Positions 55,168-64,000 of a stretch of 64,000 nucleotides of DNA are shown one piece after another. The notes beneath the pieces are model-generated. The model had not been told where the DNA came from, searched no databases, and worked only from the letters and a program-made list of their open reading frames with translations. The DNA lies in contig MU130378.1 of NCBI GenBank assembly GCA_015039465.1, forward strand, positions 2,050,570 to 2,114,569, written 5' to 3'. The stretch's first letter is position 1. The number at the start of each line of letters is the position of its first letter. The DNA is from Phlegmacium glaucopus (taxonomy: Eukaryota; Basidiomycota; Agaricomycetes; Agaricales; Cortinariaceae). The translations under genes and the position numbers were made by a program.

Positions 55168-58100
55168 ATGTCAGAAAAGCCAAAACGAACCGCAGTATTG
55201 AACCGCATCCCTACAACCATCCTCACTAACAAACAGACATGTCGTACTCCCGCTGAGGTAAAACACAATAAAGTGGCAGCGATGGCAGCAAGTGCTGAAA
55301 AAACGGCGGCAAGCATTCAGCAGGCAAAGATAGCTGCTATCGAGGATCGCCTTCGAAAAGAGGACAGATGGAACGAAGCCCATTCAGTGCGCCCCGATTT
55401 AGTCAAAGCCAGTGTTGCAAAAAGCCAATCAATGGTATTCACATCACCTTTGCATTCTTGTTAACTGATTTTTTTTATGCAGTTGCAGGTTCACTTACCG
55501 ATTCTGGCCCATACTACAAGTTGCGGAGTCCAGAAGCCACAAGTTCAACTTCAAGTTGAAGACTTTGAAGGAGAACATTCTGGTGAAGATGAAGATCTAT
55601 ATGCTGATGAGAGGAGTATCAACAAGGAGTCTGATGGTGCAATCTCCGAAGGAATGTTACATTTACCTGAAGAGTCTGAGTCCAGTGATGGAGGCGTTCT
55701 CGGAATCGATGTGTTCAATGATGATTCCAATGATATTGATGAAGATTATGTCATGGGTAATGAAGGAGGCGAGTCAGAATTGGATGAAACTGATGCTGAT
55801 AACTTGGATTCACAAGCGGAGAATACCCAAGTTGGGAAAAAAGTGAAGTCAAAAAGTAAAGTGGTATGTCAATCTAATATATTGCAATCAATATTACTAA
55901 CTTACGTTGGGAGCTTCAGAAACCAAAACATGGAGTTTTTTGGCAGGCAATTGAGAGTAAGCAAAGTCTGGAAGCCATTCCAGGGAATACTGCTCTGCAG
56001 AAAGTGGCATCAAGCAAAAGAAAAGCTTCTAATTCTGCGCTGTAAGTCTTTTGATCATGAGCCTTCAAGAATTTCTCACCGGAATTGAAGTGGACCAGGG
56101 CCCAGGGTAGCAACCCAGGAGGGTAAATGCGCAAAGTGAGATGAGCCAGGCGGACTCTTGCCTGGTTGGAAAAATGCACTGGCAAAGGATAAGCGAACGA
56201 AAATATCAAGTGAGAAATCTTACCTTGTTCCTCTAATTTGAACTCAGCTTCCTGTCTCTTGTATGACTCTTTAGCCCGTAATGTGCAGACCGCAGCAAGT
56301 CAAAAAAGGAATGAGGAAGATCCTGCCAGTGACAGTGACCCTTTGGAGTATGCGGGAGGGGAATTTGATGCCGATGAACCGGCTTCAGTTACCAATCTGG
56401 CTCAAGAGAAGAAGAAAAATGCCATAGGCGGTATTAGAGGACAGGTGTGTGTTTCATATTTGAGACTGGCACTTATCTGATGAGCAACTAACAATGGACC
56501 AGAAAACCACAGTCAAAATTGTAGAACCCGAACCTGTTGAGGTGTCACATCGTGTGGTTCGTACCAAGAAAGAAAAGTACACCGTGTCATCACTTCCCTT
56601 TCCTCAAGGCTCAGCAGCGTGTCCATTTGTCAAGAAATGGAGGAAAACATTCAAACCTACCCTTATACAATGGGCATCGACAATGGAGGATCCATTTGGG
56701 ACAAATTCGGTTATGGACACTGTCGTTGAGCAGATATGGACACACACCTTCCCTGATATATTGATGGATGTTACATCTGATAGTAGGGCAGCGATTATTG
56801 ATGTGGTTTGTACCTTTTTTTAATTATTCTCGAGTTCATTTAACTATTGAGTTCACAGGCCGGCGATGTGCTTATTGACTGGCGTAGCAGAATGGGTAAA
56901 GAAGCTCTTCGAGTTGTTGTTCAAGTGTTCAAGAAATCGGGTGTATCAGCTGAGGATGCGCCATATGTGGCCACTAATTTTTTGAAGGATTTTCAATTTA
57001 TATATAAAAGTCCTGATGCGACTGATGTGTGTCCTCATCAGCTATTTAGTTATCATCTCTCATACTGATTTTCTGATAGAAAAAGGAGAAAGGAGTATTT
57101 ATGAGCCCAATGATTGCTACAGTTTATGGATCACTCTTGAAGAAAACCATTGGATTGGACATTCGATCCGGGCATTCTGTAGGGGGTCTTGCTGTAGCAA
57201 CGGCAGTGGCAAGTCTCGATTACTTCACATTTTATCTTATGCATCCTATTCATTTTTTTTCCCTTGCAGACGGTGATGAGCTTGGTTTTGTTCTGTACTC
57301 GGAATTGAGTAGATACTTAGTTACTGTGACTGTGACATGTAAAAAATAGACTTTACCTTTGACCACTCACACCACACCAGCCCCACGAACTTTTGTACCT
57401 CTGAGGAGCTTACAAGCTTCTCATGTGCATCATTCTGGAGCCCACCGCGAGGGGCTGTGTTGTTGGTTGGGCTGTCTTGTCTTTTGTCATCTTTTTCTCA
57501 GTTTTCAGCCAACTGCATGATTTTTAGTGCATCTCACACTCATTTCAATGCTATTCTAAACCTCTCCAATCCTTCCAGCATCCTTCCCTGGACAACATCA
57601 CCCTTTCCCTGTGATTTTGGCCCATTTTCATCGAAATTCACATGTCATGTCTAGGCCCTACTAGATGTTATCGGTCGATCTTCGTCATTTTCCCACCAAT
57701 TTCCACGCTCTTTTCACAGCTCAATTTGCCTCGTCAGTAGCTTCATTTAGAGCCCTTATGCGCCCACTTTCGTCCATTGGTTCCGAAGATATGGAGTTTT
57801 GGAGATGGAGACACCCATTTTGTTTCAGAGAGATATCTCAAGACCTGTTGCACGTCGCGCCTTCGTTTTCTGACGCCTACAAGTACTCAATTACACCTTT
57901 CCAACGCGTCCAAGATCGTCCGGAACGGTTCAGTTGTTGTTGAGAACAAGCTTCATCATTGTACCTCTCCTCATCCCATTCTGCACCAGCCATATCTCAC
58001 CCATTTTCATATCATTTTTCATCATTCAGCACTCATTTCATATCTACTCTTCGAGCTCTTTCTGGTCGCATCATTTGTTTTCATCCGCGTCGTCGTCTTC

Positions 58101-59031
58101 CCTCAGTATTGTCATAATCAGTCATGTTGGCATCATCTGGACATATCTCTCTCAAATCTTTGCCATTTTTCTTCATCAAGGAGTTGTTTTAGGTTGTTTC
58201 CCATTGGTCTATCATGTCATTACCATGCATTGGCCATTCCCAGTCCGCTTTTCCTGGTTATCCCATACACCTCTTATCATTGCTATGCACCAGTCTTGGA
58301 GTTTTGTCTCCCTCATTCTGCCACCACCATCACCATTTTCATTCACTCATTGGGGAGTCAGGAGGACAGTTTAGATCAGTTTATTGCAGGATTTAGGGCC
58401 TCAGATAGGCCATCCTAGGTATATTTTTGCTTTATTGTTAGTTAAAGGTTCCCCCTTTGTCCCTCAAGCTTGCTGCCGAGCACAGGGAATGTCTGGATGT
58501 TTGGTATGGTTAGGTTGGTGACTGAGGACAGTCACAATCTCAAGTTGGGATGGGATGATGAGCTTGGTTTTGTTCTGTACTCGGAATTGAGTAGATACTT
58601 AGTTACTGTGACTGTGACATGTAAAAAATAGACTTTACCTTTGACCACTCACACCACACCAGCCCCACGAACTTTTGTACCTCTGAGGAGCTTACAAGCT
58701 TCTCATGTGCATCAACGGAGCACGGACTTGAGCTCATCAAGTCCGGTCGACTGGATATCGAATCCTTTGGCAACAATATCAATGAAGACAGTCTAGCATT
58801 GGGCGCAAGAAAGAAGACATCACTGCCAGGATACACGGAGAAGTTGTGGGGCCAGAAAACCCACGTGTGGGATCAGCTAAGCACCTCAACGATGACAACT
58901 GGACCGCAGTTTTGGAGGAGGCGGCTGATACGGTGGATACATCAGCATTCATGGATGACGAGGATGAGGAAGGTGCCAACGGTGAAGGGACTGAATCCTA
59001 TGCTGATCCTCGTGCTATGATTGATATTTAG
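55168..59031 (+). pseudogene. Second gene of the Plavaka element, function unknown, split by a TRIM
   Basis: Exons read plus: MSEKPKRTAVLNRIPTTILT and a charged helix (KTAASIQQAKIAAIEDRL); an acidic stretch; a region with KKEKYTVSSLPFPQGSAACP, PDILMDVTSDSRAAIIDV, AGDVLIDWRSRMGKEALRVV, KDFQFIYKSPDATD and GHSVGGLAVATAV. A probable GC-AG intron (donor GCAAGT, about 57210) ends at CTTGCAG 57269, and the TRIM lies 4 bp after that. After the TRIM the sequence continues TEHGLELIKSGRLDIESF, LPGYTEKLWG and DDNWTAVLEEAADTVD, with stop at 59029-59031. A similar gene is often found beside Plavaka transposases, from memory. Some exon joins are uncertain. Confidence 0.6.
57274..58714 (+). mobile_element. 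TRIM-type LTR element 2, 159 bp LTRs, target duplication ACGG
   Basis: LTRs at 57274-57432 and 58556-58714 (TGATGAGCTTGG...GTGCATCA) flanked by ACGG at 57270-57273 and 58715-58718. Internal part starts with the same primer-binding-like TTCTGGAGCCCACCGCGAGG and ends in GTTGGGATGGGA as in TRIM 1. Total 1441 bp, no gag or pol. Diverged sister of TRIM 1 (LTR differs by indels). Confidence 0.88.
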
Positions 59032-59333
59032 TGTGTTGCCTGCGTATGTACTACTGTCATAGTAGCAGAAATAGTATAGATTATTTTGGAACAATAGTAT
59101 TATATTTTGGACCCTACTACAAAATCTGTGTGACCTGTCTCTAGCTACTCCAGCCATTTCCAGTTGAATTGTTGGCTCTATTTCATTACTAGAAAACTCT
59201 GATTCCAGAAAGTGATCCTGGAATCGGAGCATTATTTTTGGATCTAGCAAAAATGTTAGAGAGCTATAAATGCTAGAAACACTAGTACTAGTGTTTCTAG
59301 TTGTTTCTAGCTATATGTTATTTTCCTGATGTG

Positions 59334-59728
59334 ATGGATGATGTATGGACCATGATATTGAGCAGGCTGAGGGTGGGTGAGTGTATGGAGGATGACATCA
59401 ATGAGGTTCAGAAACTGGTTCTGACCAATCCAGAATGTGAAATACCGGATTTCACGACCGCTCCCTGGTGTGACACCACTTTGATAACACCAAGGAATGC
59501 AGCTAAGGACGCATGGAACTCTGCTGCTGTTGAAAGACATAGCTGGACTTCTGGAAACAGAAAGTACATAATTTTGGCGGAAGACACCCTTAGCGACAGC
59601 GGGGATGTGCCAGATAAAAAGATGAGACTAGTTGTGGCAAACTTGAAAGATGACACAACGAAAAACTTAAAAGGACGAGTTGAACTGTCGGTAGGCATGA
59701 AAGCAATGGTAGTGCTGAATATTGCGAC
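59334..59728 (+). pseudogene. Helitron helicase, middle piece
   Basis: DDVWTMILSRLRVGECMEDD, NEVQKLVLTNPECEIPDF, NAAKDAWNSAAVERHSW and GRVELSVGMKAMVVLNIAT, interrupted after GCGAC by the next LTR. Frame intact over this piece. Confidence 0.85.
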
Positions 59729-60127
59729 TGTTACAACTTTGAACGGCTCAGAGGCTTCTGGCCGCAAACAGTCGTATAAGAAATTGTTTGTTCGTTCGAT
59801 GAGCTCAGAAGAATACCAAGAGATGAGTCTCGAGGCAGCGTCTTAAGAGTTTGAGAATGTCAAGAGCAAGATAACCAAGGTTAAAGTCTCAAGAATTAGC
59901 TAAGGTTACAAGAGAGTAAATACGGTATTTATACTAATAGAGAAGGTCGTGCATATAGTGAGGCGTCTGCATGTGAAACATGTTGTGTAAGTATAAATAG
60001 GTGAAACAATGAAAAGGAAGAGGTAAACATGTGTAAGACGGGTATGAAAAGTAGCAGTAGGAAAGCATGGATGTGAAACAGACATGTGTTCGGTGGTGAT
60101 AAGAAAAAGAAAAAGAAGTTCGTAACA
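59729..60127. mobile_element. Solo LTR, 399 bp, target duplication GCGAC
   Basis: Starts TGTTACAACTTTGAACGG, ends GAAGTTCGTAACA; flanked by GCGAC at 59724-59728 and 60128-60132. The outer bases are an inverted repeat (TGTTACAACTT / AAGTTCGTAACA). Removing it joins NIAT to DANVANGTHGTVEGF. Confidence 0.88.
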
Positions 60128-60672
60128 GCGACGGATGCCAATGTTGCGAATGGGACACATGGGACGGTCGAAGGATTCGTGCTAGATCCAAGGGAGGAAC
60201 ATACGAGGCCTGATGAGGATGGGTGTGTACATTTATGGTATCCACCTCCTGTCATCTACTTCAAGCCCAATATGGAAACACAAATAATGTTTGAGGGGTG
60301 GGGAAAGGTATCATACCCATTTTGCTGTCGATGGTTGGATTTAGGGTGGAGGTGGACAGTGAGCATGTGAAGTTGGAGCAAAGACAAATTGCAATAGTGC
60401 CCAGATACGCATTCACAGATTATAAGGCACAAGGGCAAACAATGGAGTGTGTTATCATCAACATTTCAAAACCTCCCTCGGGAAAATTGTTGCTGTTCAG
60501 CGTATATGTCACACTGTCAAGAAGCAGGGGCCGGAAAACAATCCAGATTCTGAGAGACTTCAACCCTACATTGTTCATGCACCATCCTTCGGAAGATCTG
60601 AGAGCAGACATGGCAAGACTGGAACGATTGAATGAAAAGCTGAAGGCTGGTGATGATGAAGAGAGCCGATAA
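60128..60672 (+). pseudogene. Helitron helicase C-terminus with one frameshift
   Basis: GTVEGFVLDPREEHTRPDED, WYPPPVIYFKPNME, then a one-base shift near 60300, then GIIPILLSMVGFRVEVD, YAFTDYKAQGQTMECVII and SVYVTLSRSRGRKTIQILRD, the final helicase motifs. Ends DDEESR with TAA at 60670-60672. Confidence 0.85.
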
Positions 60673-61738
60673 ATGAAGTCTTAATAGACTGTGGAACGGT
60701 GAAAAATGAGAACGGGGAGGTATACAACATTTAAAATACAAACTAATAATTTCACCCCCCTTCTTTTAATTTCTCCCCTTTTTGTTTGGTTGCTGGCAAA
60801 CAGCTAGCAGGACAGGTTGGAAATGTTCAAACGTGTGCATCCAATCACCACTTGTCCGTTTTTCTTTGGTTAATGCTGAGTGGATAGCGAGGTCGATCAG
60901 AAATCTTGCAATACCTGCACTCAAGAAGTATATGGATTGTAATTAAGAAGAAGTAACGCACCGAGGAGAGGCATTCAATCAGCTGGAAGATGAGTCGAGA
61001 ACTGTCAAACTTAGCCCTGCGACAGACATACATGACATCAGCCATATTTCAGTTCAAAAACAGTGAGGAAAGGAGAGGCAAAAACAGGGAAAGACGAGGG
61101 AATTGAGAGGAAAGGTTTGCGTAACACATAACAGACACAATTGGAAGTGGAAGTAAGACGATGGATTGATGCTGTTATGGTTAACGTGAGCACTGCAATG
61201 GACAAAAGCAACATCAGCCATAGTTCAGTTCAAGAACAGTGAGAGAAGGAGATGCAGAAATGAGGAAAAGAGAAGGAAATGGGGAGGAAACGTGGGTGTA
61301 ACACATGATGGACAGGATCAATGATGGCAACCATTCAAACTGGAAGTAGGAAGATGGAATGTTGTTGTTGAGGTTAACGCATGCATGTGCAATAACGTGA
61401 TATGCAATTTCAGCTTTTGTGGAAAATACTATTATTCTCCTGTCAATTGCCTGTCAATATGGGTTTTTTTGGTGCGCGAAGGGAAGAATGGGTGCAAACA
61501 AGGAAGTTATGGTCGTAAAAAAATCATCGTGAGTGATCTTGGACGGTTAATATGCCAGGAAGTGTCTGACGCAAACAAGTACAAAGCATAACTATTCTTT
61601 CACCCAAAGTAGTGAATTCAGCCCAGGACGAACGAGTGAAGTATTTGTTTATGTTGAACCACATCAAAGTTAAACAACAACAATTTCATCAGGTGATTTA
61701 GACCCAGGAGAGACCTTGCTTTACAGCAAGGTGACATG
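60673..61738. other. Non-coding Helitron downstream region with two diverged 180 bp direct repeats
   Basis: Units at about 61035-61195 and 61213-61380 share CATCAGCCATA(T/G)TTCAGTT, AACAGTGAG and GTAACACAT. Such subterminal repeats are common in Helitrons. No 3' hairpin plus CTRR end was identified. Confidence 0.6.
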
Positions 61739-61997
61739 TGTTGAACACATGTTTTACCTATCTTTCACCTCATGCATTTCATCTTATTTTTCTGTATATA
61801 AATGTCTATACCTTGTACTTTATACTGTACCTAGTCTTTAATAGACGAACTCTACATTCTTATTCTCTCTCGAAGACGACAGCTTCTCTAGACCTTAACA
61901 AGTCTATGCAGCTCTAGTCCTCAGATTGAACTCGAACCCGACATTGAAACAACTGTTGACAATCAGCGACTCTGAATGTTGTAGCCTGGATCGAGAG
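61739..61997. mobile_element. Possible LTR, about 260 bp, with TATA box
   Basis: Starts TGTTGAACACATG and could end GAGAGTAACA at 61997, where DIRS-type gag-like coding sequence (minus) begins abruptly. TGTATATAAATGTC near 61793 resembles an LTR promoter. No target duplication was seen, so limits are tentative. Confidence 0.35.
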
Positions 61998-62285
61998 TAA
62001 CATAGAATTTTTCAAAGTCAACATATTTATTGAGGATGATGAGTCTCCAAATAGAGTTCATGATTGGCTCACGAATCTTTCATCCCTGGGCCTTGATGAT
62101 GAGATTCTCAAAGGGTTTTTGATTAGTGTATGTGATCTTGCATTTCTGTGTATTATTGAGATGAGGGTTCTCAAACACCGAGTCCTCATCATCTGCAAGG
62201 TGAGGTGCCACAGCAAGAACTGATTTCGAGAGGGAGGACAAAGGTGAGACCTCTTGGCTGAAGAGCTCGAGCATCTTGTCATTGA

Positions 62286-63888
62286 TAGTGTTGCCGCAGT
62301 CCGGTTCTGAACCAAAGTTCGAACCTGAACTTTTGAGAACCGGACCGAAGTTCGGTTCAAAGTTCACAGCATGGCTGAACCGAACCTGTTTTGAGGTTCA
62401 ACGAGGCGTAATTTGCCCGAACGCTGATATGATTTAAATCTGCATAAGCATGGTTTTTGCAATTTTTATCTATTATTTCAGCATAAATATTAATTAATGC
62501 ACCAATAACTGGTTAATACAACTGATAATAAACAAGGGAATCAGAGTTGTCTACCCTACAACTGCTGATTAGACCTATTACTGTGTGACTTAAATGCATA
62601 TAGTTAATAAGTGTGGTCAATAGACTATCATTTGTTACACTACAAATTGCATGTCTGGATTAAAACCAATAAATCCATGAATATCCTTATAGACTTGGCA
62701 CAGGAAAAGTTAAATAAACAATATTGGGTTAGCAAATGTCATGGGGTGTGATTGTGGAGCAACAGAATATTATTAATAAATATTCAGGGGAAGGTTGGTG
62801 CCCTAGCAACAGTGGAAGCAGAATAACCAAGATAGTGGAACCATGTGATTGTGTGGGAATCATGATGATTAAGGATAGGGGGAGTGCTGAACAATCATAA
62901 AGATTGTTTCCAGGCACAATAGGCACAGTTCCCACCAAGAGGGGTGGAAACTACCTAAAATTAGGAACATGGGGCTAAAAATAGAACAACCCCTATGTTT
63001 CCAGGAACAATGAGTGCACATGGTGCCAGAACCAAAGTAAGGGTACCAGGAACCAGTATATCTATTTTTGGACATTATCTATTTTTAAATATCTCAAATG
63101 TATAAAATACCTCCCAGGGTTTGTAAATAGTCAGAAAATTGGATTCTTTCTTTCCCCCCCTCATTTGCAACCTAGTACAGCTCACTGTCTTAGACATTGA
63201 GCAAGAACACTTGTCTTTGAGTAGTGGACTTGAAAATAAATCAGTTTCTCAGAGTTGTTTGACTTGTTGCAATAATTGTTGAATTGTTGTAAAAGTTGTT
63301 GTTGTGTTAAAGTCATAGCAGAAGCAAGAGGGCTTCTTGTGTATGCAATTGTGTTAAAGTCATAGCAGAAGTTTGAGTCTTCTTGTGTATGCAATTGTGT
63401 TGAAGTTGTAACAAAGTCTTGGACTTTTGTGTACACAAATTGTAAATCAATCAGAAAAGTCTTAGGAATTCTTTGACTGATTGTTGGTGCAAGCCATAAA
63501 TTGCAAAACCACTTAAAAGTTTGATCATCCTTCAATTGATCCAAATTATTGTTGTTGTTGTGTGTATTAGTTGAAGTGAATTTCAAAGTCTTGGAAAGGT
63601 TATACTTTCTAGAAAACCCAACTTGCATTATTAAGATTGTATAAAGTATTGATTGAGTTATTGTTTTGAGTAGAGATTTTATAATCTTGAAAATACACCT
63701 TTTCTCAACAACCTCTGTGCAGTTACATCAACGCTTGCCTTATATGGTAATTAGTTCGGTTTAGAACCGAGAACCGGACCAGAACCAGGTTCAAGGTTCA
63801 GACTGTTGCCTGAACTGGACCAATAGTTTGGTTCAGGGTTCACCAAAAATGGCAGAGAACCGGACTGAACCGGACTTCGGCAACACTA
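62286..63888. mobile_element. hAT-like non-autonomous element, 1.6 kb, 8 bp duplication
   Basis: Inverted ends TAGTGTTGCCG(C/A)AGTCCGG. Flanked by CTTGTCAT (62275-62282) and CTTGTCAA (63889-63896), an 8 bp duplication with one mismatch and three extra bases (TGA) on the left. Both subterminal zones are full of GGTTC/GAACC and GAACCGGAC motifs in both orientations. The inside is AT-rich and without a transposase. TGTTGCC ends plus an 8 bp duplication are hAT features. Confidence 0.82.
63303..63445. repeat. Tandem repeat of about 50 bp inside the hAT-like element
   Basis: Two and a half units of GTGTTAAAGTCATAGCAGAA followed by TCTTGTGTATGCAATT, with variation in the middle. Confidence 0.8.
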
Positions 63889-64000
63889 CTTGTCAAGCAC
63901 ATTTGGAGATAGATCAGATGGCGTGACATGAGGTGCTGAGTTGGAGTCAAGACTAGCCTGGAGTGATGCCCAGGCAGCCTCTTCAACAGCTCTGTCTTGA

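Larger units (their letters stand above)
51284..59331. mobile_element. Plavaka-type (CACTA-related) DNA transposon, 8 kb, duplication TG/GTG
   Basis: Inverted ends: CATCAGGAAAATAACATAT at 51284 and its reverse complement, one mismatch over the first 19, ending at 59331; the similarity continues weakly as GCTAGAAA-rich sequence. Flanked by TG (or GTG) on both sides. Encodes a decayed transposase on the minus strand and a second gene on the plus strand; their starts face away from a shared region near 54.8-55.1 kb. TRIM element 2 lies inside the second gene. Confidence 0.85.
41180..60672 (+). mobile_element. Helitron (rolling-circle transposon) broken by five insertions
   Basis: One Helitron RepHel protein can be followed in pieces from about 41.5 to 60.67 kb on the plus strand. 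In order: DUF6570-like region (41598-42830), Helitron_like_N and Rep (42980-45000, with an inverted block), linker (45114-45882), PIF1-family helicase motif I (47290-47620), motif II (51110-51283), middle helicase (59334-59728) and the C-terminal helicase motifs (60128-60672). Interruptions: LTR 41203-41509, repeat B 45883-47237, composite insert about 47621-51040, Plavaka 51284-59331 and LTR 59729-60127. Four of the five leave target duplications and restore the frame when removed. Left and right termini (5' TC, 3' hairpin-CTRR) were not found. Confidence 0.82.
61998..64000 (-). pseudogene. DIRS-type gag-like gene, second copy, split by a hAT-like element
   Basis: Minus-strand frame enters from the right edge with VEEAAWASLQASLDSNSAPH and VTPSDLSPNVLDK, is interrupted by 62286-63888, and resumes with MLELFSQEVSPLSSLSKSVL, ADDEDSVFENPHLNNTQK and KPFENLIIKAQ. 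After a TGA the similarity continues (WRLIILNKYVDFEKFY). It looks like the upstream part of the same kind of gag-like protein as at 39.3-40.5 kb. The gene continues beyond the window. Confidence 0.6.

Overview
The window is nuclear DNA of a filamentous basidiomycete, most likely an agaricomycete. Genes are split by many 45-70 nt GT-AG introns, protein sequences look basidiomycete, and the mobile elements (Plavaka-like transposon, Helitron with a fungal-type helicase, DIRS-like and chromodomain Ty3/Gypsy retroelements) are those common in mushroom genomes. All calls come from reading translations and motifs; no database search was run.

Positions 1-28000 are a compact housekeeping block. In order: the Fab1/PIKfyve lipid kinase (minus, running off the left edge), COP9 signalosome subunit 2 (plus), mitoribosomal protein mL40 (minus), mitoribosomal protein uL1m (plus), the mitoribosome assembly factor Rsm22/METTL17 (minus), the splicing factor Sad1/USP39 (plus), two tiny tandem double-stranded-RNA-binding-domain genes (minus, hidden in four short exons each), a heterotrimeric G-protein beta subunit (plus), a golgin-like coiled-coil protein (plus) and a conserved-looking protein of unknown function (minus). 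Three neighbours serve the mitochondrial ribosome, and several divergent pairs share promoters of about 90-190 bp.

Positions 28000-64000 are a transposon graveyard with deep nesting. A decayed chromodomain Gypsy element (28.9-35.1 kb) was split by a 598 bp solo LTR (target duplication GGGTG). That LTR was then hit by a 483 bp MITE carrying its own minisatellite and by an intact 3.1 kb TA-flanked Tc1/IS630-type transposon that carries a second gene with a SAM-like domain. From 36.5 to 40.6 kb lies a DIRS-like element cut by a 5'-truncated LINE. From about 41.2 to 60.7 kb lies one Helitron whose coding region is interrupted by a 307 bp solo LTR, a 1355 bp repeat, a composite insert containing a TRIM element, an 8 kb Plavaka transposon (itself containing a second TRIM) and a 399 bp solo LTR. 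Most of these junctions show target-site duplications, so the order of insertion can be read directly. The right edge is a second copy of the DIRS-type gag-like gene, split by a 1.6 kb hAT-like non-autonomous element.

Across four unrelated element types the in-frame stops I could assign are TGA where arginine is expected, consistent with C-to-T decay of CGA codons (cytosine methylation or a RIP-like process). The Tc1/IS630 element has none and is probably young. The most novel items are the two-gene Tc1/IS630 element, the paired dsRBD micro-genes, the TRIM family, and the repeat found twice next to a GCGGT target. There is a 100 bp assembly gap (42880-42979) inside the Helitron. No tRNA, rRNA or CRISPR feature was recognised.
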